NCBI RefSeq assembly: GCF_000246895.1
Contig: NZ_BAEV01000013.1
Span: forward strand, 1 to 51,716
Direction of reading: 5' to 3'
Source of the DNA: Clostridium arbusti SL206
Lineage (GTDB): Bacteria; Bacillota; Clostridia; Clostridiales; Clostridiaceae
DNA: 51,716 nt
Shown: positions 17,571 to 26,182 of the stretch, one piece after another
Layout: every line of letters starts with the position of its first letter
How positions within the stretch are numbered: position 1 is the stretch's first letter
The notes under the pieces: model-generated
Database searches by the model: none
The model's input: only the letters and a program-made list of their open reading frames with translations
What the model was told of the DNA's origin: nothing
Translations under genes and position numbers: made by a program

Positions 17571-18083
17571 ATGAAAGCAAAAAAAATTTTTAATGATTAC
17601 ATAATTCCTATACTTGTTGCAATAATATTAGCAGTATTAATAAGGCAATTTTTATTTTTTAAAATAATGGTTCCCACAGCATCTATGTATCCAACCATAA
17701 AAGATAATGATCAGATAATTGTAACAAGAATTTATAGTAAGAATAGTCTTAAACGTGGAGATATAGTAGTATTTAAATCAAAAGAACTAAATGAGGAGTT
17801 AATAAAGAGACTTATTGGTCTTCCAAATGATACTGTTAAAGTTGATGATGGTGGAGAAGTATATGTTAATGGTAAAAAGATAGATCAACCATATGTTATG
17901 AATAGTGGTGGGAAAAGTGGTACTTTTAAAGTACCAGAAGGCCATTATTTTTTTCTGGGAGATAATAGAAATAACTCACTGGACTCTAGATATTGGCAAA
18001 ATTCTTATATTGATTGGTCTGATATAGAAGGTAAAGCTAGATTTATAATATATCCTTTTAATAGATTTGGTGATCTTAAATAA
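17571..18083 (+). CDS. lepB: Signal peptidase I
   Basis: A 170-residue type I signal peptidase. One N-terminal membrane anchor (about 9-30, IIPILVAIILAVLIRQFLFF) precedes the catalytic Ser in PTASMYPT (Ser38); the catalytic Lys lies in ELIKRLIGLP (Lys79). Further family boxes are GDIVVFK, and FFLGDNRNNSLDSRYW near the C-terminus. It removes signal peptides from secreted proteins on the outer membrane face. GGAGGAG precedes the ATG. Monocistronic, ending at a terminator shared with the converging glgA gene. Confidence 0.95.
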   Translation: MKAKKIFNDYIIPILVAIILAVLIRQFLFFKIMVPTASMYPTIKDNDQIIVTRIYSKNSLKRGDIVVFKSKELNEELIKRLIGLPNDTVKVDDGGEVYVNGKKIDQPYVMNSGGKSGTFKVPEGHYFFLGDNRNNSLDSRYWQNSYIDWSDIEGKARFIIYPFNRFGDLK

Positions 18084-18096
18084 CAAGAAATTTTAT

Positions 18097-18128
18097 AAAA
18101 AAAAGCAGGTAATTTACCTGCTTTTTTT
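18097..18128. terminator. Bidirectional terminator between lepB and glgA
   Basis: AAAAAGCAGGTAA/TTACCTGCTTTTT hairpin with A tract on one side and T tract on the other, so it can stop both the plus-strand lepB and the minus-strand glg transcript. Confidence 0.85.
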
Positions 18129-18145
18129 GTTACAAGATTTTATTT

Positions 18146-19579
18146 TTAAAATAGGGAAGAATACAATTCTTCATATTTATAAGCTGATTTTGTCCAGGAG
18201 TTATCTTGCCACATTCCTCTTAAAATAAGATTATTCCATATATCTTTTCTATTGTAGAAGAAATATTCTGCACGTCTTATTGTGTTAAGCATGTCATATG
18301 CATTATAATTGGCAAAGGTAAATCCATTTCCCTCTCCGGTAGCATCATTATAAGAGAATACAGTATCCTTAAGACCGCCAGTTTCTCTTACTATAGGTAC
18401 AGTTCCATATCTTAAAGAAATTAACTGACCTATGCCACAAGGCTCAAACAGGGAAGGCATAAGAAACATATCTGATCCTGCATAAATCTTTTGAGCTAGA
18501 GAATTACTAAATGTAATATTAGCTGATAGTTTATCAGGATATTTATATGCAAAATATTTGAACATATCTTCATATTGTGTATCGCCTGTACCTAGAACAA
18601 CTATTTGAATTCCATCTTGTAGTAATTCCTCAAGAACAGATGCAATTAAATCTAAACCCTTTTGATCAACTAATCTACTTACAATACCTATTATGGGTAC
18701 ATTTGAATTTACAGGTAGATTCAACATTTTTTGAAGTTCTGATTTATTATTATATTTATCAGCATAATAATTTTTATCATAGTGGGCAAATAAATCCTTA
18801 TCAAAGGCAGGATTATAAATATCAAAATCTATACCGTTAAGTATACCCCAAAAGTCCCAAGATCTACTTTTAAGAAGGCCATCTAAGCCTTCACCATAAA
18901 AAGGAGTTTGCACTTCATAGGCATAGCTATTACTTACTGTAGATATCTTATCAGCAAATTTAAGTCCTGCTTTCATAAAGGATACGCCATCATAAAATTT
19001 CAGGGCATCTTCATGAAAATAGCCTTCATTTAAGCATAGCAATTCCGTTAAAATATTTTTATCAAATATACCTTGATATTTTAAATTGTGTATAGTGTAT
19101 ACAGTTTTTATATTGTTATGTTTTGGACTAAAGCTAAATGTATCTTTTAGAATTACTGGAATCATTCCAGTTTGCCAGTCATTGCAATGAATAATATCTG
19201 GAGTAAAATCTCCCATATGATTAATGGCTTCAAGTACAGCTCTTGAAAAAAATCCAAATCTCTCAGCATCATCATAATATCCATAGGGATTTTCTCTATA
19301 GAAATAGTATTGATTATCTATAAAATAAAAGGGTACAGAGTCATGCTCTATATAATCTAAACCACAGAATTTATTTCTCCAACCCACGGGAACATCAAAG
19401 TTTTCTATATGGTGCATGTTGTTTTTAAAATAATCAGATATAGCACCATATTTAGGAAGTATAACACGTGCATCGATACCAATTTTTCTTAAGGCTTTTG
19501 GCAACGCATAGGCAACATCACCAAGACCTCCAGTCTTCAGAAATGGAAAACATTCTGAAGCAGTAAATAAAACCTTCAT
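18146..19579 (-). CDS. glgA: Glycogen synthase (ADP-glucose)
   Basis: A 477-residue GT5 glycogen/starch synthase. The N-terminal ADP-glucose motif KTGGLGDV starts at residue 15; the HCNDWQTGMIP and VYTIHNLKYQGIF segments are typical of GT5; the C-terminal GT-B half has GIVSRLVDQKGLDL and the E-x7-E catalytic region PSLFEPCGIGQLISLRYGTVPIVRETGGLKDTV. It extends alpha-1,4-glucan using ADP-glucose made by GlgC. RBS AGAGGAGTG precedes the ATG. Third gene of glgC-glgD-glgA, 15 bases after glgD. No branching enzyme gene is nearby. Confidence 0.96.
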   Translation of the reverse strand: MKVLFTASECFPFLKTGGLGDVAYALPKALRKIGIDARVILPKYGAISDYFKNNMHHIENFDVPVGWRNKFCGLDYIEHDSVPFYFIDNQYYFYRENPYGYYDDAERFGFFSRAVLEAINHMGDFTPDIIHCNDWQTGMIPVILKDTFSFSPKHNNIKTVYTIHNLKYQGIFDKNILTELLCLNEGYFHEDALKFYDGVSFMKAGLKFADKISTVSNSYAYEVQTPFYGEGLDGLLKSRSWDFWGILNGIDFDIYNPAFDKDLFAHYDKNYYADKYNNKSELQKMLNLPVNSNVPIIGIVSRLVDQKGLDLIASVLEELLQDGIQIVVLGTGDTQYEDMFKYFAYKYPDKLSANITFSNSLAQKIYAGSDMFLMPSLFEPCGIGQLISLRYGTVPIVRETGGLKDTVFSYNDATGEGNGFTFANYNAYDMLNTIRRAEYFFYNRKDIWNNLILRGMWQDNSWTKSAYKYEELYSSLF

Positions 19580-19594
19580 CTAAGATTCACTCCT

Positions 19595-20737
19595 CTAAAG
19601 TAATGATTTTTTTTCAATAACTAATGGAAAATCAGTATCACCTTTTAACTCTTTATTTTTGTCAATTATATTATCTTTATCAATTATTACATTTGATAAT
19701 TTAGCATTAGATTTTATATGACACCCTTGCATTATAATACAGTTCTTTACTTCAGCACCTTCGTCAATCATAACACGTCTTGAAAGTACACTGTTAGTAA
19801 CACTACCTTTAATAAGGCAGCCATTTGCAATAAGAGAATTGGATACATCTGCTGTACTAAAATGTTTAGTAGGGGACTCATCCATTACTTTAGTATAGAT
19901 TAGACCATTATTGAAGAATAATTCCTTATTTATATCTAAATTCAACATGTCCATGTTTGCTTTGTAATAAGAATTAATAGAATTAATATTAGATAAATAT
20001 CCTTTGAATTCATAGGCATTTACATTTAAATCGGCTATATTGTTGTAAATACAATCTTTTAAGTCAGCCCAATAGCCTGTTTTTATGCAATTGTTAAGTA
20101 TACTGATTAAGGTTTCTTTATCTAAAATAAAGATTTCCATTGATACGTTTTCAGTACCATCAGAAATTAAATTTTTCCTAGTATATAATTCTGTAATCTT
20201 TATATTCTTTCCTACACTTATTACAGAGTCATCATTCTTTATATTTAATATATTACAATTTCTAAAATAATTGTTGTTAGACTTTATTTTTTTGTAAACT
20301 ATAGTGATGTCTTTACCAGATTCCTCATGAAATTTTGCAGCTGCCTCGTAGTCTATATTACAAATCATAGAAGAAGAACATAATATAACTTTATCTTGCT
20401 TACTTCTATAAATATATTCCATATTATTTTTTATCATCTCAACATCACTTAGATAGTAATTTCTTTCTCCAAAATTAAATATAAAGAGTCCATTTATTTT
20501 TCTATCCAAATCCCAAGGCTTTCCGGATCCTATGTGATCAATTAAAGATCTTGCCTTACTTTGTGTAAATATTCCAACATTTCTAATACCCGCATTTACG
20601 AGATTAGACAATACAAAATCAATAATTCTATATCTGCCTGCTATAGGTATTGAAGCAATTAGTCTATTTTTAGTAAGATTCTTAATATTATCTTCATTCT
20701 CATTTAAGTTTAATATAGCCATGTAATTAGAAAGCAT
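19595..20737 (-). CDS. glgD: GlgD, non-catalytic ADP-glucose pyrophosphorylase subunit
   Basis: A 380-residue relative of GlgC. It keeps the fold (AGRYRIIDFVLSNLVNAGI, SGKPWDLDRK, and a C-terminal left-handed beta-helix with ADVSNSLIANGCLIKGSV and VMIDEGAEVKNCIIMQGC) but has lost the glycine-rich nucleotide motif GGxGxRL: the N-terminus reads MAILNLNENEDNI. This is the known character of GlgD, which in Firmicutes forms a heteromer with GlgC and changes its kinetics. GAGGTG precedes the ATG. It lies 22 bases after glgC. Confidence 0.93.
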   Translation of the reverse strand: MLSNYMAILNLNENEDNIKNLTKNRLIASIPIAGRYRIIDFVLSNLVNAGIRNVGIFTQSKARSLIDHIGSGKPWDLDRKINGLFIFNFGERNYYLSDVEMIKNNMEYIYRSKQDKVILCSSSMICNIDYEAAAKFHEESGKDITIVYKKIKSNNNYFRNCNILNIKNDDSVISVGKNIKITELYTRKNLISDGTENVSMEIFILDKETLISILNNCIKTGYWADLKDCIYNNIADLNVNAYEFKGYLSNINSINSYYKANMDMLNLDINKELFFNNGLIYTKVMDESPTKHFSTADVSNSLIANGCLIKGSVTNSVLSRRVMIDEGAEVKNCIIMQGCHIKSNAKLSNVIIDKDNIIDKNKELKGDTDFPLVIEKKSLL

Positions 20738-20759
20738 TTATTAACACCTCTTTTTCTTA

Positions 20760-21905
20760 TTATACTGCTGCACTTTCTCGTACCTTGTTTCCTTCTCCAA
20801 TTACGGTTACTTCCTCTTCAGTTCCTATCAAGCAGCCATTAGATATTATAGCATTACTACCAATAATAGACTTTTTTATAGTTACATTGTCACCTATAAT
20901 TGTATTCGGCATTACAACAGAATCGTATATCTTAGAATTTTTACCTATACGAACACCAGGAAAGAGTACCGAATTATTAACTTCACCTAGTATTACACAG
21001 CCTTCAACAACAAGTGAACTTTTAACCATTGCATCAGAACCGATATACTGAGGGGGCCTTGTTGGATTAACAGAATAAATTCTCCAATCCGGGTCATGTA
21101 TGTTCAACTCATTATTATCATTAATCATATCCATGTTTGATTTCCAGAAACTATCTATTGTACCAACATCTTTCCAATATCCGCTAAAAGGATATGCAAA
21201 AAGTTTTTTGCCACTTAGGAGCATTCTAGGAATTATATTCTTTCCAAAGTCATTACTAGATTTAGTATCTAATTCATCATCATGAAGAAGTCTTTTTAAT
21301 GTTTTCCAATTAAAAATATAAATACCCATGGAAGCCATATTGTTTTTAGGAATCTTAGGCTTTTCTTCAAATTCAAAAATCTCGTTATTTTCTTTTGTAT
21401 TCATTATTCCAAATCTACTAGCCTCATTTAAAGGAACTTCAAAAACGGCAATAGTAGCATCAGCATTTTTTTCTTTATGATACTCAAGCATATTTGAATA
21501 ATCCATTTTATAAATATGATCTCCAGAGAGAATGATTACATATTCTGGTTCATATGAATCAATAAAACTTCTATTTTGATAAATGGCATTTGCAGTTCCC
21601 TTGTACCAATTGCCACCATTTTCTCTCATGTATGGTGGTAGTAAAAACACACCTCCATTGGATCTGTCTAAATCCCAAGGACTACCTATACCAATGTGAT
21701 TATTTAATATAAGTGGCCTATATTGAGTTAGTACCCCCACTGTATCAATACCTGAATTTGAGCAATTACTTAAGGTAAAGTCTATTATTCTATACTTACC
21801 TCCAAAGGGAACTGCAGGTTTTGCTGTTTTTTTAGTAAGAATCCCCAATCTACTACCCTGTCCACCTGCTAAAATCATTGCAATCATTTCTTTCTTTGGC
21901 ATCAT
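20760..21905 (-). CDS. glgC: Glucose-1-phosphate adenylyltransferase
   Basis: A 381-residue ADP-glucose pyrophosphorylase. Nucleotide site [27 protein letters not shown] contains the catalytic/activator Arg and Lys; further motifs are [53 protein letters not shown] and [12 protein letters not shown]; the C-terminus is a beta-helix. It makes ADP-glucose from glucose-1-phosphate and ATP, the committed step of glycogen synthesis. GGGGGG sits directly before two adjacent ATGs (21905 and 21902); either may be used. First gene of the minus-strand glg operon. Confidence 0.96.
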   Translation of the reverse strand: MMPKKEMIAMILAGGQGSRLGILTKKTAKPAVPFGGKYRIIDFTLSNCSNSGIDTVGVLTQYRPLILNNHIGIGSPWDLDRSNGGVFLLPPYMRENGGNWYKGTANAIYQNRSFIDSYEPEYVIILSGDHIYKMDYSNMLEYHKEKNADATIAVFEVPLNEASRFGIMNTKENNEIFEFEEKPKIPKNNMASMGIYIFNWKTLKRLLHDDELDTKSSNDFGKNIIPRMLLSGKKLFAYPFSGYWKDVGTIDSFWKSNMDMINDNNELNIHDPDWRIYSVNPTRPPQYIGSDAMVKSSLVVEGCVILGEVNNSVLFPGVRIGKNSKIYDSVVMPNTIIGDNVTIKKSIIGSNAIISNGCLIGTEEEVTVIGEGNKVRESAAV

Positions 21906-22214
21906 ATACCCCCCTATTATTAAGCAAAAATTTAAATGTTAATTTAATTGATAACATATTTGTATATATATATATTACCTTATTTTGTGAAAAAAGGCAC
22001 TACTTAAGAATATAAATTCTATAAAAAAATAAAATTTTTATTTTCCATAAATATACATAATATTTTAATATATATTTATATATTAGAAGTTAAAAAGATA
22101 TAAATATATATATGAATATATTAACATAATAATTACATTTTACCAAAAATAAATTTATTGTCAAAGAATAAAAACTTGTAGACTAAGTAAAAATAGATTA
22201 GGGAGGTGTTTATA
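21906..22214. other. AT-rich divergent intergenic region between glgC and a small gene
   Basis: About 309 bases of very AT-rich DNA that must contain the glg operon promoter (minus) and the promoter of the 56-residue gene (plus). No consensus promoter, strong hairpin or coding frame stood out. Confidence 0.4.
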
Positions 22215-22385
22215 ATGACAAAACGTTCAATGGCCAAAACTTCACCAGAAAAAATTAAAATCTATGATGATAGAAATCCGGAAAATAAGGATGTTCAATC
22301 AGTACAAACTAATGAATTAAATGAATCAGCGTATGCTTTTGGAAAAAACAATGCAGAAAATGTTAAGAATCCTGTAACTAGATAG
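22215..22385 (+). CDS. Small hydrophilic protein of unknown function (56 aa)
   Basis: The frame begins MTKRSMAKTSPEKIKIYDD and ends NNAENVKNPVTR. GGGAGGTG lies seven bases before the ATG, a near-perfect ribosome site, and a strong terminator hairpin follows 40 bases after the stop. It is charged, without cysteines or membrane segments, and probably unstructured. I do not recognise a family. The tight RBS-frame-terminator arrangement is the main evidence that it is real. Confidence 0.65.
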   Translation: MTKRSMAKTSPEKIKIYDDRNPENKDVQSVQTNELNESAYAFGKNNAENVKNPVTR

Positions 22386-22424
22386 TATAAATTAAGGATT
22401 TAATTTTAGAGGTAAAGTTAGAAG

Positions 22425-22468
22425 AGCTGTCTCACAATATATAGCTATACATTGTGAGACAGCTTTTT
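22425..22468 (+). terminator. Terminator hairpin, related to the one after gltD
   Basis: AGCTGTCTCACAAT (22425-22438) and its exact complement (22451-22464) followed by TTTT. The core GTCTCACAAT … ATTGTGAGAC is shared with the hairpin at 48803-48846. Confidence 0.75.
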
Positions 22469-22530
22469 AGATATTTTACTAATAAAATTTAAGGTGATTT
22501 ATATTAATTAGATTAGCCATTCTCAAGTTT

Positions 22531-22817
22531 AACCTGACTAATTTGGCGTAAGTCTCCCACGCACTCTGTGAAAGCGATTCACATAAAATCAAAAAAAAGA
22601 TTTTGGTTCTCTGCTTGCACTCTGTGAAAGTGATTCACACCAAATTAAAATTTGGGTTCTCTACTTGCACTCTGTGAAAGCGACCAAATACAAAATAAAT
22701 TTTGTTTTGTCTGCTTTTCTTCAAGTGGGAGTTCGACGCCAAGTAAGCCATGCATTTGCAGTTCTAAAATTCAGGTGGGGTAAAAGAATCCCCACCTGAA
22801 TTAAGAACTTGCTTCAA
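22531..22817 (+). repeat. Structured repeat family 1, long copy with three tandem hairpin modules
   Basis: Same outer sequence and stems as the copy at 8507-8642 (TTGGCGT/ACGCCAA, CTCCCAC/GTGGGAG, TTCAGGTGGGG/CCCCACCTGAA), but the apical loop of the first arm is enlarged from about 22551 to 22727. Three modules of about 50 bases begin with GCACTCTGTGAAAG at 22561, 22617 and 22667. Each holds its own inner hairpin (AAAATC/GATTTT, CCAAATT/AATTTGG, ACAAAAT/ATTTTGT) and an outer closing pair AAGC/GCTT, AAGT/ACTT, AAGC/GCTT. The pairing is kept although the sequences differ. No protein gene is associated. Confidence 0.7.
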
Positions 22818-22900
22818 TTAGTATTTACTATTTTTGAGATAGTCACTTATAACTTTTATAGGTATGTTTTATTCTTTTTCCTAATAAATTAAGAATTAAA

Positions 22901-23080
22901 TTAACATTGGGAACTATGATTAATATCTTTACAAGAAAAATCCTCAAAAAAAGGATAGAAATAATAATCATTATCAGAAAAAGAATAAGATATAGTTTTA
23001 TAAAAATTGTTGTTTTCTATGTTGCTATTTTCCATTAAGCTTTTATAGTTCATAGAAGTTTCGTTAATAATATTTTTCAA
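22901..23080 (-). CDS. Small protein of unknown function (59 aa)
   Basis: A minus-strand frame with TTG start at 23080, beginning (M)KNIINETSMNYKSLMENSN and ending CKDINHSSQC. A perfect AGGAGG lies at 23092-23087, six bases before the TTG, which is the chief argument for it. It is rich in Asn, Ser and aromatic residues (a YSFSDNDYYFYPFFEDF stretch) and ends in Cys. No family recognised. It sits between the long structured repeat and the DUF1540 gene, which is divergent. Alternative: a chance frame behind a chance SD. Confidence 0.5.
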   Translation of the reverse strand: MKNIINETSMNYKSLMENSNIENNNFYKTISYSFSDNDYYFYPFFEDFSCKDINHSSQC

Positions 23081-23262
23081 TTTAGACCTCCTAAATTTGA
23101 TTATATTATTAAAGTATGAAAAAGGGATTAATAATGTGATAGTTTGGTTTTTAGTATAAATATTTATAAAATTATAGTTAAATATTTATAAAAAACCTTG
23201 AATAATATTTATTTGATTTAGCAATACTATTTATGTATTAAAAAAGAGGAGGAGATTTAAAA

Positions 23263-23454
23263 ATGGAAAATCATAATAATATTTCTATGCACGGTGGTCA
23301 TAATGATAGTATAGGGTGTTCTGTTAGTGAATGTAAGTTCAATGATAAGGCAGATAAATATTGTACATTACAAAAAATAGAAGTTGTAAAACATGAAACA
23401 GAAGCAAAAACACCTGAGTGTACAGACTGTGGTAGTTTTGTGAAAGCAAACTAA
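23263..23454 (+). CDS. DUF1540 domain protein
   Basis: A 63-residue protein with the DUF1540 cysteine pattern: GCSVSECKFN, then YCTLQKIEV, and ECTDCGSFV at the end, giving Cys-x4-Cys, Cys, Cys-x2-Cys. The spacing suggests a small metal-binding (probably zinc) fold; the N-terminus is His/Asn rich (MENHNNISMHGGH). Such genes are common in spore-forming clostridia, function unknown. GAGGAGGAG lies before the ATG and a terminator at 23479-23527 closes the unit. Confidence 0.88.
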   Translation: MENHNNISMHGGHNDSIGCSVSECKFNDKADKYCTLQKIEVVKHETEAKTPECTDCGSFVKAN

Positions 23455-23478
23455 TTACCATATAGTATAGAATTAAAA

Positions 23479-23527
23479 TTTAAGGAGTTAATACTGAATC
23501 TTTAGTATTAACTCCTTAAATTTTTTT
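23479..23527 (+). terminator. Terminator after the DUF1540 gene
   Basis: Perfect 17-bp inverted repeat (TTTAAGGAGTTAATACT and complement), eight-base loop, then seven Ts. Confidence 0.9.
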
Positions 23528-23531
23528 ATAA

Positions 23532-23695
23532 GACATGTGAAAATAAATATCAAGTCAAATATACCAGGTATATTTTGAATTATACAAGGAAACAGGTTCT
23601 TGATGATAGTGGTGCTATCAGAAGGTTCTGTTAATGTAGTATATAAGGTAAAATAGACTAGTATACTGACGACTAGTTATTTATTTGAAGATGGC
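23532..23695 (-). repeat. Decayed copy (E) of the 157-bp MITE-like element
   Basis: Same order of segments as copies A-D in reverse orientation (GAAAATAAATA … CAAGTCAAA … TTGAATTATACAAGGAAAC … GATAGT … GGTTCTG … ACTAGTTATTTATTTGAA), but with several substitutions, 164 bases long, and ends altered to GACATG and GATGGC. Flanks are TAA and TAG, so the duplication has also decayed. It lies between converging DUF1540 and mntR genes. Confidence 0.65.
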
Positions 23696-23703
23696 TAGGT
23701 GGA

Positions 23704-24177
23704 TTAATGATTATTTTTTTTATTGCAAAATATATTGAAGTTATCCATAAGTTTTGGATTACTTTTAATAAAGTCTACAAAATTTCTAAGATATCTGAGA
23801 GTATCATCACCAATAGTATGTTCTATTTTTTCTGTTTGTTCTAATACGTTGTTTGAAATTCCTAGTAATTTTAAAAATTGTTCTATGGTATTATGTCTAT
23901 CAAGAAGGAAACTACCTAATTTTCCACCTTTTTCAGTTAATACAATAATTCCATAACGTTCATAATTTATCAATCCATAATCAGAAAGTTTTTGTACCAT
24001 CTTAGTAGCAGAGGGTGGTTGGACATTTAAGGATTTTGCAAGATCATGAATTCTAGTAAAATTGCTTTCTATAGAGAGTCTGTATATCATTTCAAGATAA
24101 TCTTCCATTGAAGCAGTAATTGTATTTTCTTCTTTTTTCATGTATTCACTAAATGTGTAGAAATTTTCTTTTGACAT
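23704..24177 (-). CDS. mntR: Metal-dependent transcriptional regulator, MntR/DtxR family
   Basis: A 157-residue DtxR-family repressor. The N-terminal winged helix (about 20-85) has ITASMEDYLEMIYRL, equal to the MntR metal-ligand segment (Asp and Glu), and LAKSLNVQPPSATKMVQKLSDYGLINYERYG as recognition helix and wing. DRHNTIEQFLKLLG and EKIEHTIGDDTL supply the remaining His/Glu ligands of the dimerisation domain. There is no SH3-like C-terminal domain, which fits MntR rather than IdeR/DtxR. It would repress Mn2+ (or Fe2+) uptake genes; none are adjacent. Asp rather than Met/Cys at the first ligand favours manganese. Confidence 0.88.
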   Translation of the reverse strand: MSKENFYTFSEYMKKEENTITASMEDYLEMIYRLSIESNFTRIHDLAKSLNVQPPSATKMVQKLSDYGLINYERYGIIVLTEKGGKLGSFLLDRHNTIEQFLKLLGISNNVLEQTEKIEHTIGDDTLRYLRNFVDFIKSNPKLMDNFNIFCNKKNNH

Positions 24178-24379
24178 GTATACACCTACCTAAGAATTAA
24201 ATTATTTAATAAATTATATACATAATATAAGCTTTAAAGAACAAAACCTTAATCATTATTTTATGGTAATAGCATTATAGAGAAATGTCATATATATGAA
24301 ATATTATAAATTGAATTATAAAATGATATAATAGTTGTAATGTTTTGATTAAAGAATTATATAGAGAGTAGGTGGTTTT

Positions 24380-25144
24380 ATGAATATATATTCATGGAAT
24401 GTTAACGGACTTAGAGCAATAAGCAAAAAAGGTTTTTTTGAATTTATAAATGAATATAATCCAGATATATTGTGCATTCAAGAAACAAAACTTCAATTAG
24501 ATAATTTAAGTGAAGAATTAAAAGGTATAGAAGGATATAATTCTTACTTTTCTTGTGCAAAGAAGAAGGGATATAGTGGAGTGGCAACTTATACTAAAGA
24601 AAAACCTATTTCTGTAAAGTATGGCATAGGAATAGAAAGATTTGATAGTGAAGGGAGAATATTGATTACAGAATTCAATAATTTTATTCTATTCAATATA
24701 TATTTTCCAAATGGTCAAAAGGATGAGGAAAGACTTAAATATAAATTAGATTTTTATGATGCTTTGCTAGAATATTTGAATAAATTAAAAATAGAAGGTA
24801 AGAAACTTATTATATGTGGCGACTATAATACTGCTCATAATGAAATAGATATAAAAAATGCAAAAGCCAATGAAAAATATTCAGGGTTTTTACCAATAGA
24901 ACGTGCTTGGATTGACAAATTTATTTTGAATGGATATGTAGATACATTTAGATATATTCATAAAGATGAGATTAAATATTCCTGGTGGAGTTATCGCTTT
25001 AAAGCAAGAGAAAGAAATGCAGGATGGAGAATTGATTATTTTTTTGTCACTGAAAGTTTAATTGATAATATAAATAGTGCAGAAATACTAAATGAAATTA
25101 TGGGATCAGATCATTGTCCTGTAAAAGTGTCTTTTAATGTATAG
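24380..25144 (+). CDS. xth: Exodeoxyribonuclease III (AP endonuclease)
   Basis: A 254-residue endonuclease/exonuclease/phosphatase-fold enzyme. Motifs in order: MNIYSWNVNGLRA, DILCIQETKLQ (metal Glu), GYSGVATYTKEKP, NIYFPNGQKDEERLKYK, ICGDYNTAHNEIDIKN (catalytic Asp/Asn), SWWSYRFKARERNAGWRIDYFF and GSDHCPVKVSF (catalytic Asp-His). It cleaves DNA at abasic sites in base excision repair. AGAGAGTAGGTGG precedes the ATG. Monocistronic, divergent from mntR and convergent with cvfB. Confidence 0.95.
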   Translation: MNIYSWNVNGLRAISKKGFFEFINEYNPDILCIQETKLQLDNLSEELKGIEGYNSYFSCAKKKGYSGVATYTKEKPISVKYGIGIERFDSEGRILITEFNNFILFNIYFPNGQKDEERLKYKLDFYDALLEYLNKLKIEGKKLIICGDYNTAHNEIDIKNAKANEKYSGFLPIERAWIDKFILNGYVDTFRYIHKDEIKYSWWSYRFKARERNAGWRIDYFFVTESLIDNINSAEILNEIMGSDHCPVKVSFNV

Positions 25145-25210
25145 CATATTATATTGGTTCAATATGAATAATATAATAAATTTATAATCATATAATAAAA
25201 GAGATATAAT

Positions 25211-25301
25211 AGTTAAGAGATAAGAATTAAGACGAGAATGTTAATAAATACTCTAAATTCAAAATATTAACTTGTTGATTCTTAATTTTTAACTCTTAAC
25301 T
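25211..25301. terminator. Long imperfect palindrome between converging xth and cvfB
   Basis: Arms of 22 bases at 25211-25232 and 25280-25301 (AGTTAAGAG…AATTAAGA type) with two mismatches, and a smaller inner pair GTTAAT/ATTAAC. It lies between two converging genes and can act as a two-way terminator, although the flanking T tracts are weak; it may also be a remnant repeat. Confidence 0.45.
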
Positions 25302-25307
25302 TAAATG

Positions 25308-26147
25308 CTATTTAAGTTTTGTTCCTTCCTTACTTTGAACAATAAGTCCTTGTTTCATAAGACCGCCTAATGCATTTTTAAAATAATTTTTGCTCTGATT
25401 AAATACTTCTTTTATATCTGATGGAGAACTTTTATCGTTATAAGGCATAAAACCATCATGATCTTTTAAATATTGAAGAATTATATCTTCAAGAGATAAT
25501 CTTTCATCTTTAGGGAATTTTCTTGGTGTTAAGGACATTTTCCCATCTTCAAAATGTTTCTTTACTCTTAATTTTATAACTTCACCAGGAATTATTCTTG
25601 AAAAGTATTCATTTTTAAGAATTACGCCTCTATATTTATTGTCTATAGCTACCATAATACTACCATTTGTTTGGAAACCATACACAGTTCCTTCCACATC
25701 TTTCCCAATTAAATCATCTTCTGTATTTTCAAGATAATCATCTATAAATGTAGTTGCTGCTAGTCTATTTGTTTTATCTATATATATGTAGAATAGATAT
25801 TTATTTTCTGGAACTAGTAAATAATTTTGTTCTTTCATGGGAACAAATAAATCTCTATCTAGTCCAAAATCTGCAAAGGCACCTATATCAGTTACAGAAA
25901 CAACTTTTAAGTAACATAGCTGAAAGGCAGTAGCATAAGGCTCTTTTAGAGTAGCAACTAGTCTATTTTTAGAATCACGATAAATAAAAGCATTTACCTC
26001 ATCACCCACATTAATTTCTTTATCAGCGCAATTACCATTTGGAAGTAGAACATCATCATTTGTATTGTCAGTTTTTGCATCTAGAAAATATCCAAAATCA
26101 GATTGTCTTACTACTTCTAATTTATTAAATTTACCTATATCAATCAT
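25308..26147 (-). CDS. cvfB: CvfB-like S1 RNA-binding protein
   Basis: A 279-residue protein of the CvfB/YitL family. Tandem S1-type OB folds are visible: GKFNKLEVVRQSDFGYFLDA, then LKVVSVTDIGAFADFGLDRDLFVPMKEQ, and IGKDVEGTVYGFQTNGSIMVAI…GVILKNEYF; the C-terminal 65 residues (LSLEDIILQYLKDHDGFMPYNDKSSPSDIKEVF…ALGGLMKQGLIV) form the winged-helix part. In staphylococci CvfB binds RNA and affects virulence gene expression; here only RNA binding can be inferred. RBS GGAGGAA precedes the ATG. Confidence 0.88.
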   Translation of the reverse strand: MIDIGKFNKLEVVRQSDFGYFLDAKTDNTNDDVLLPNGNCADKEINVGDEVNAFIYRDSKNRLVATLKEPYATAFQLCYLKVVSVTDIGAFADFGLDRDLFVPMKEQNYLLVPENKYLFYIYIDKTNRLAATTFIDDYLENTEDDLIGKDVEGTVYGFQTNGSIMVAIDNKYRGVILKNEYFSRIIPGEVIKLRVKKHFEDGKMSLTPRKFPKDERLSLEDIILQYLKDHDGFMPYNDKSSPSDIKEVFNQSKNYFKNALGGLMKQGLIVQSKEGTKLK

Positions 26148-26182
26148 AAATTGAAATTCCTCCTTTGACTATTAGTCATATC

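Noticed and set aside
22561-22720. Possible CRISPR array in the tandem modules
   Set aside because: Only three units, start-to-start spacing varies (56 and 50 bases), the repeated word is 14 bases with each spacer being a self-complementary hairpin, and no cas genes are nearby.
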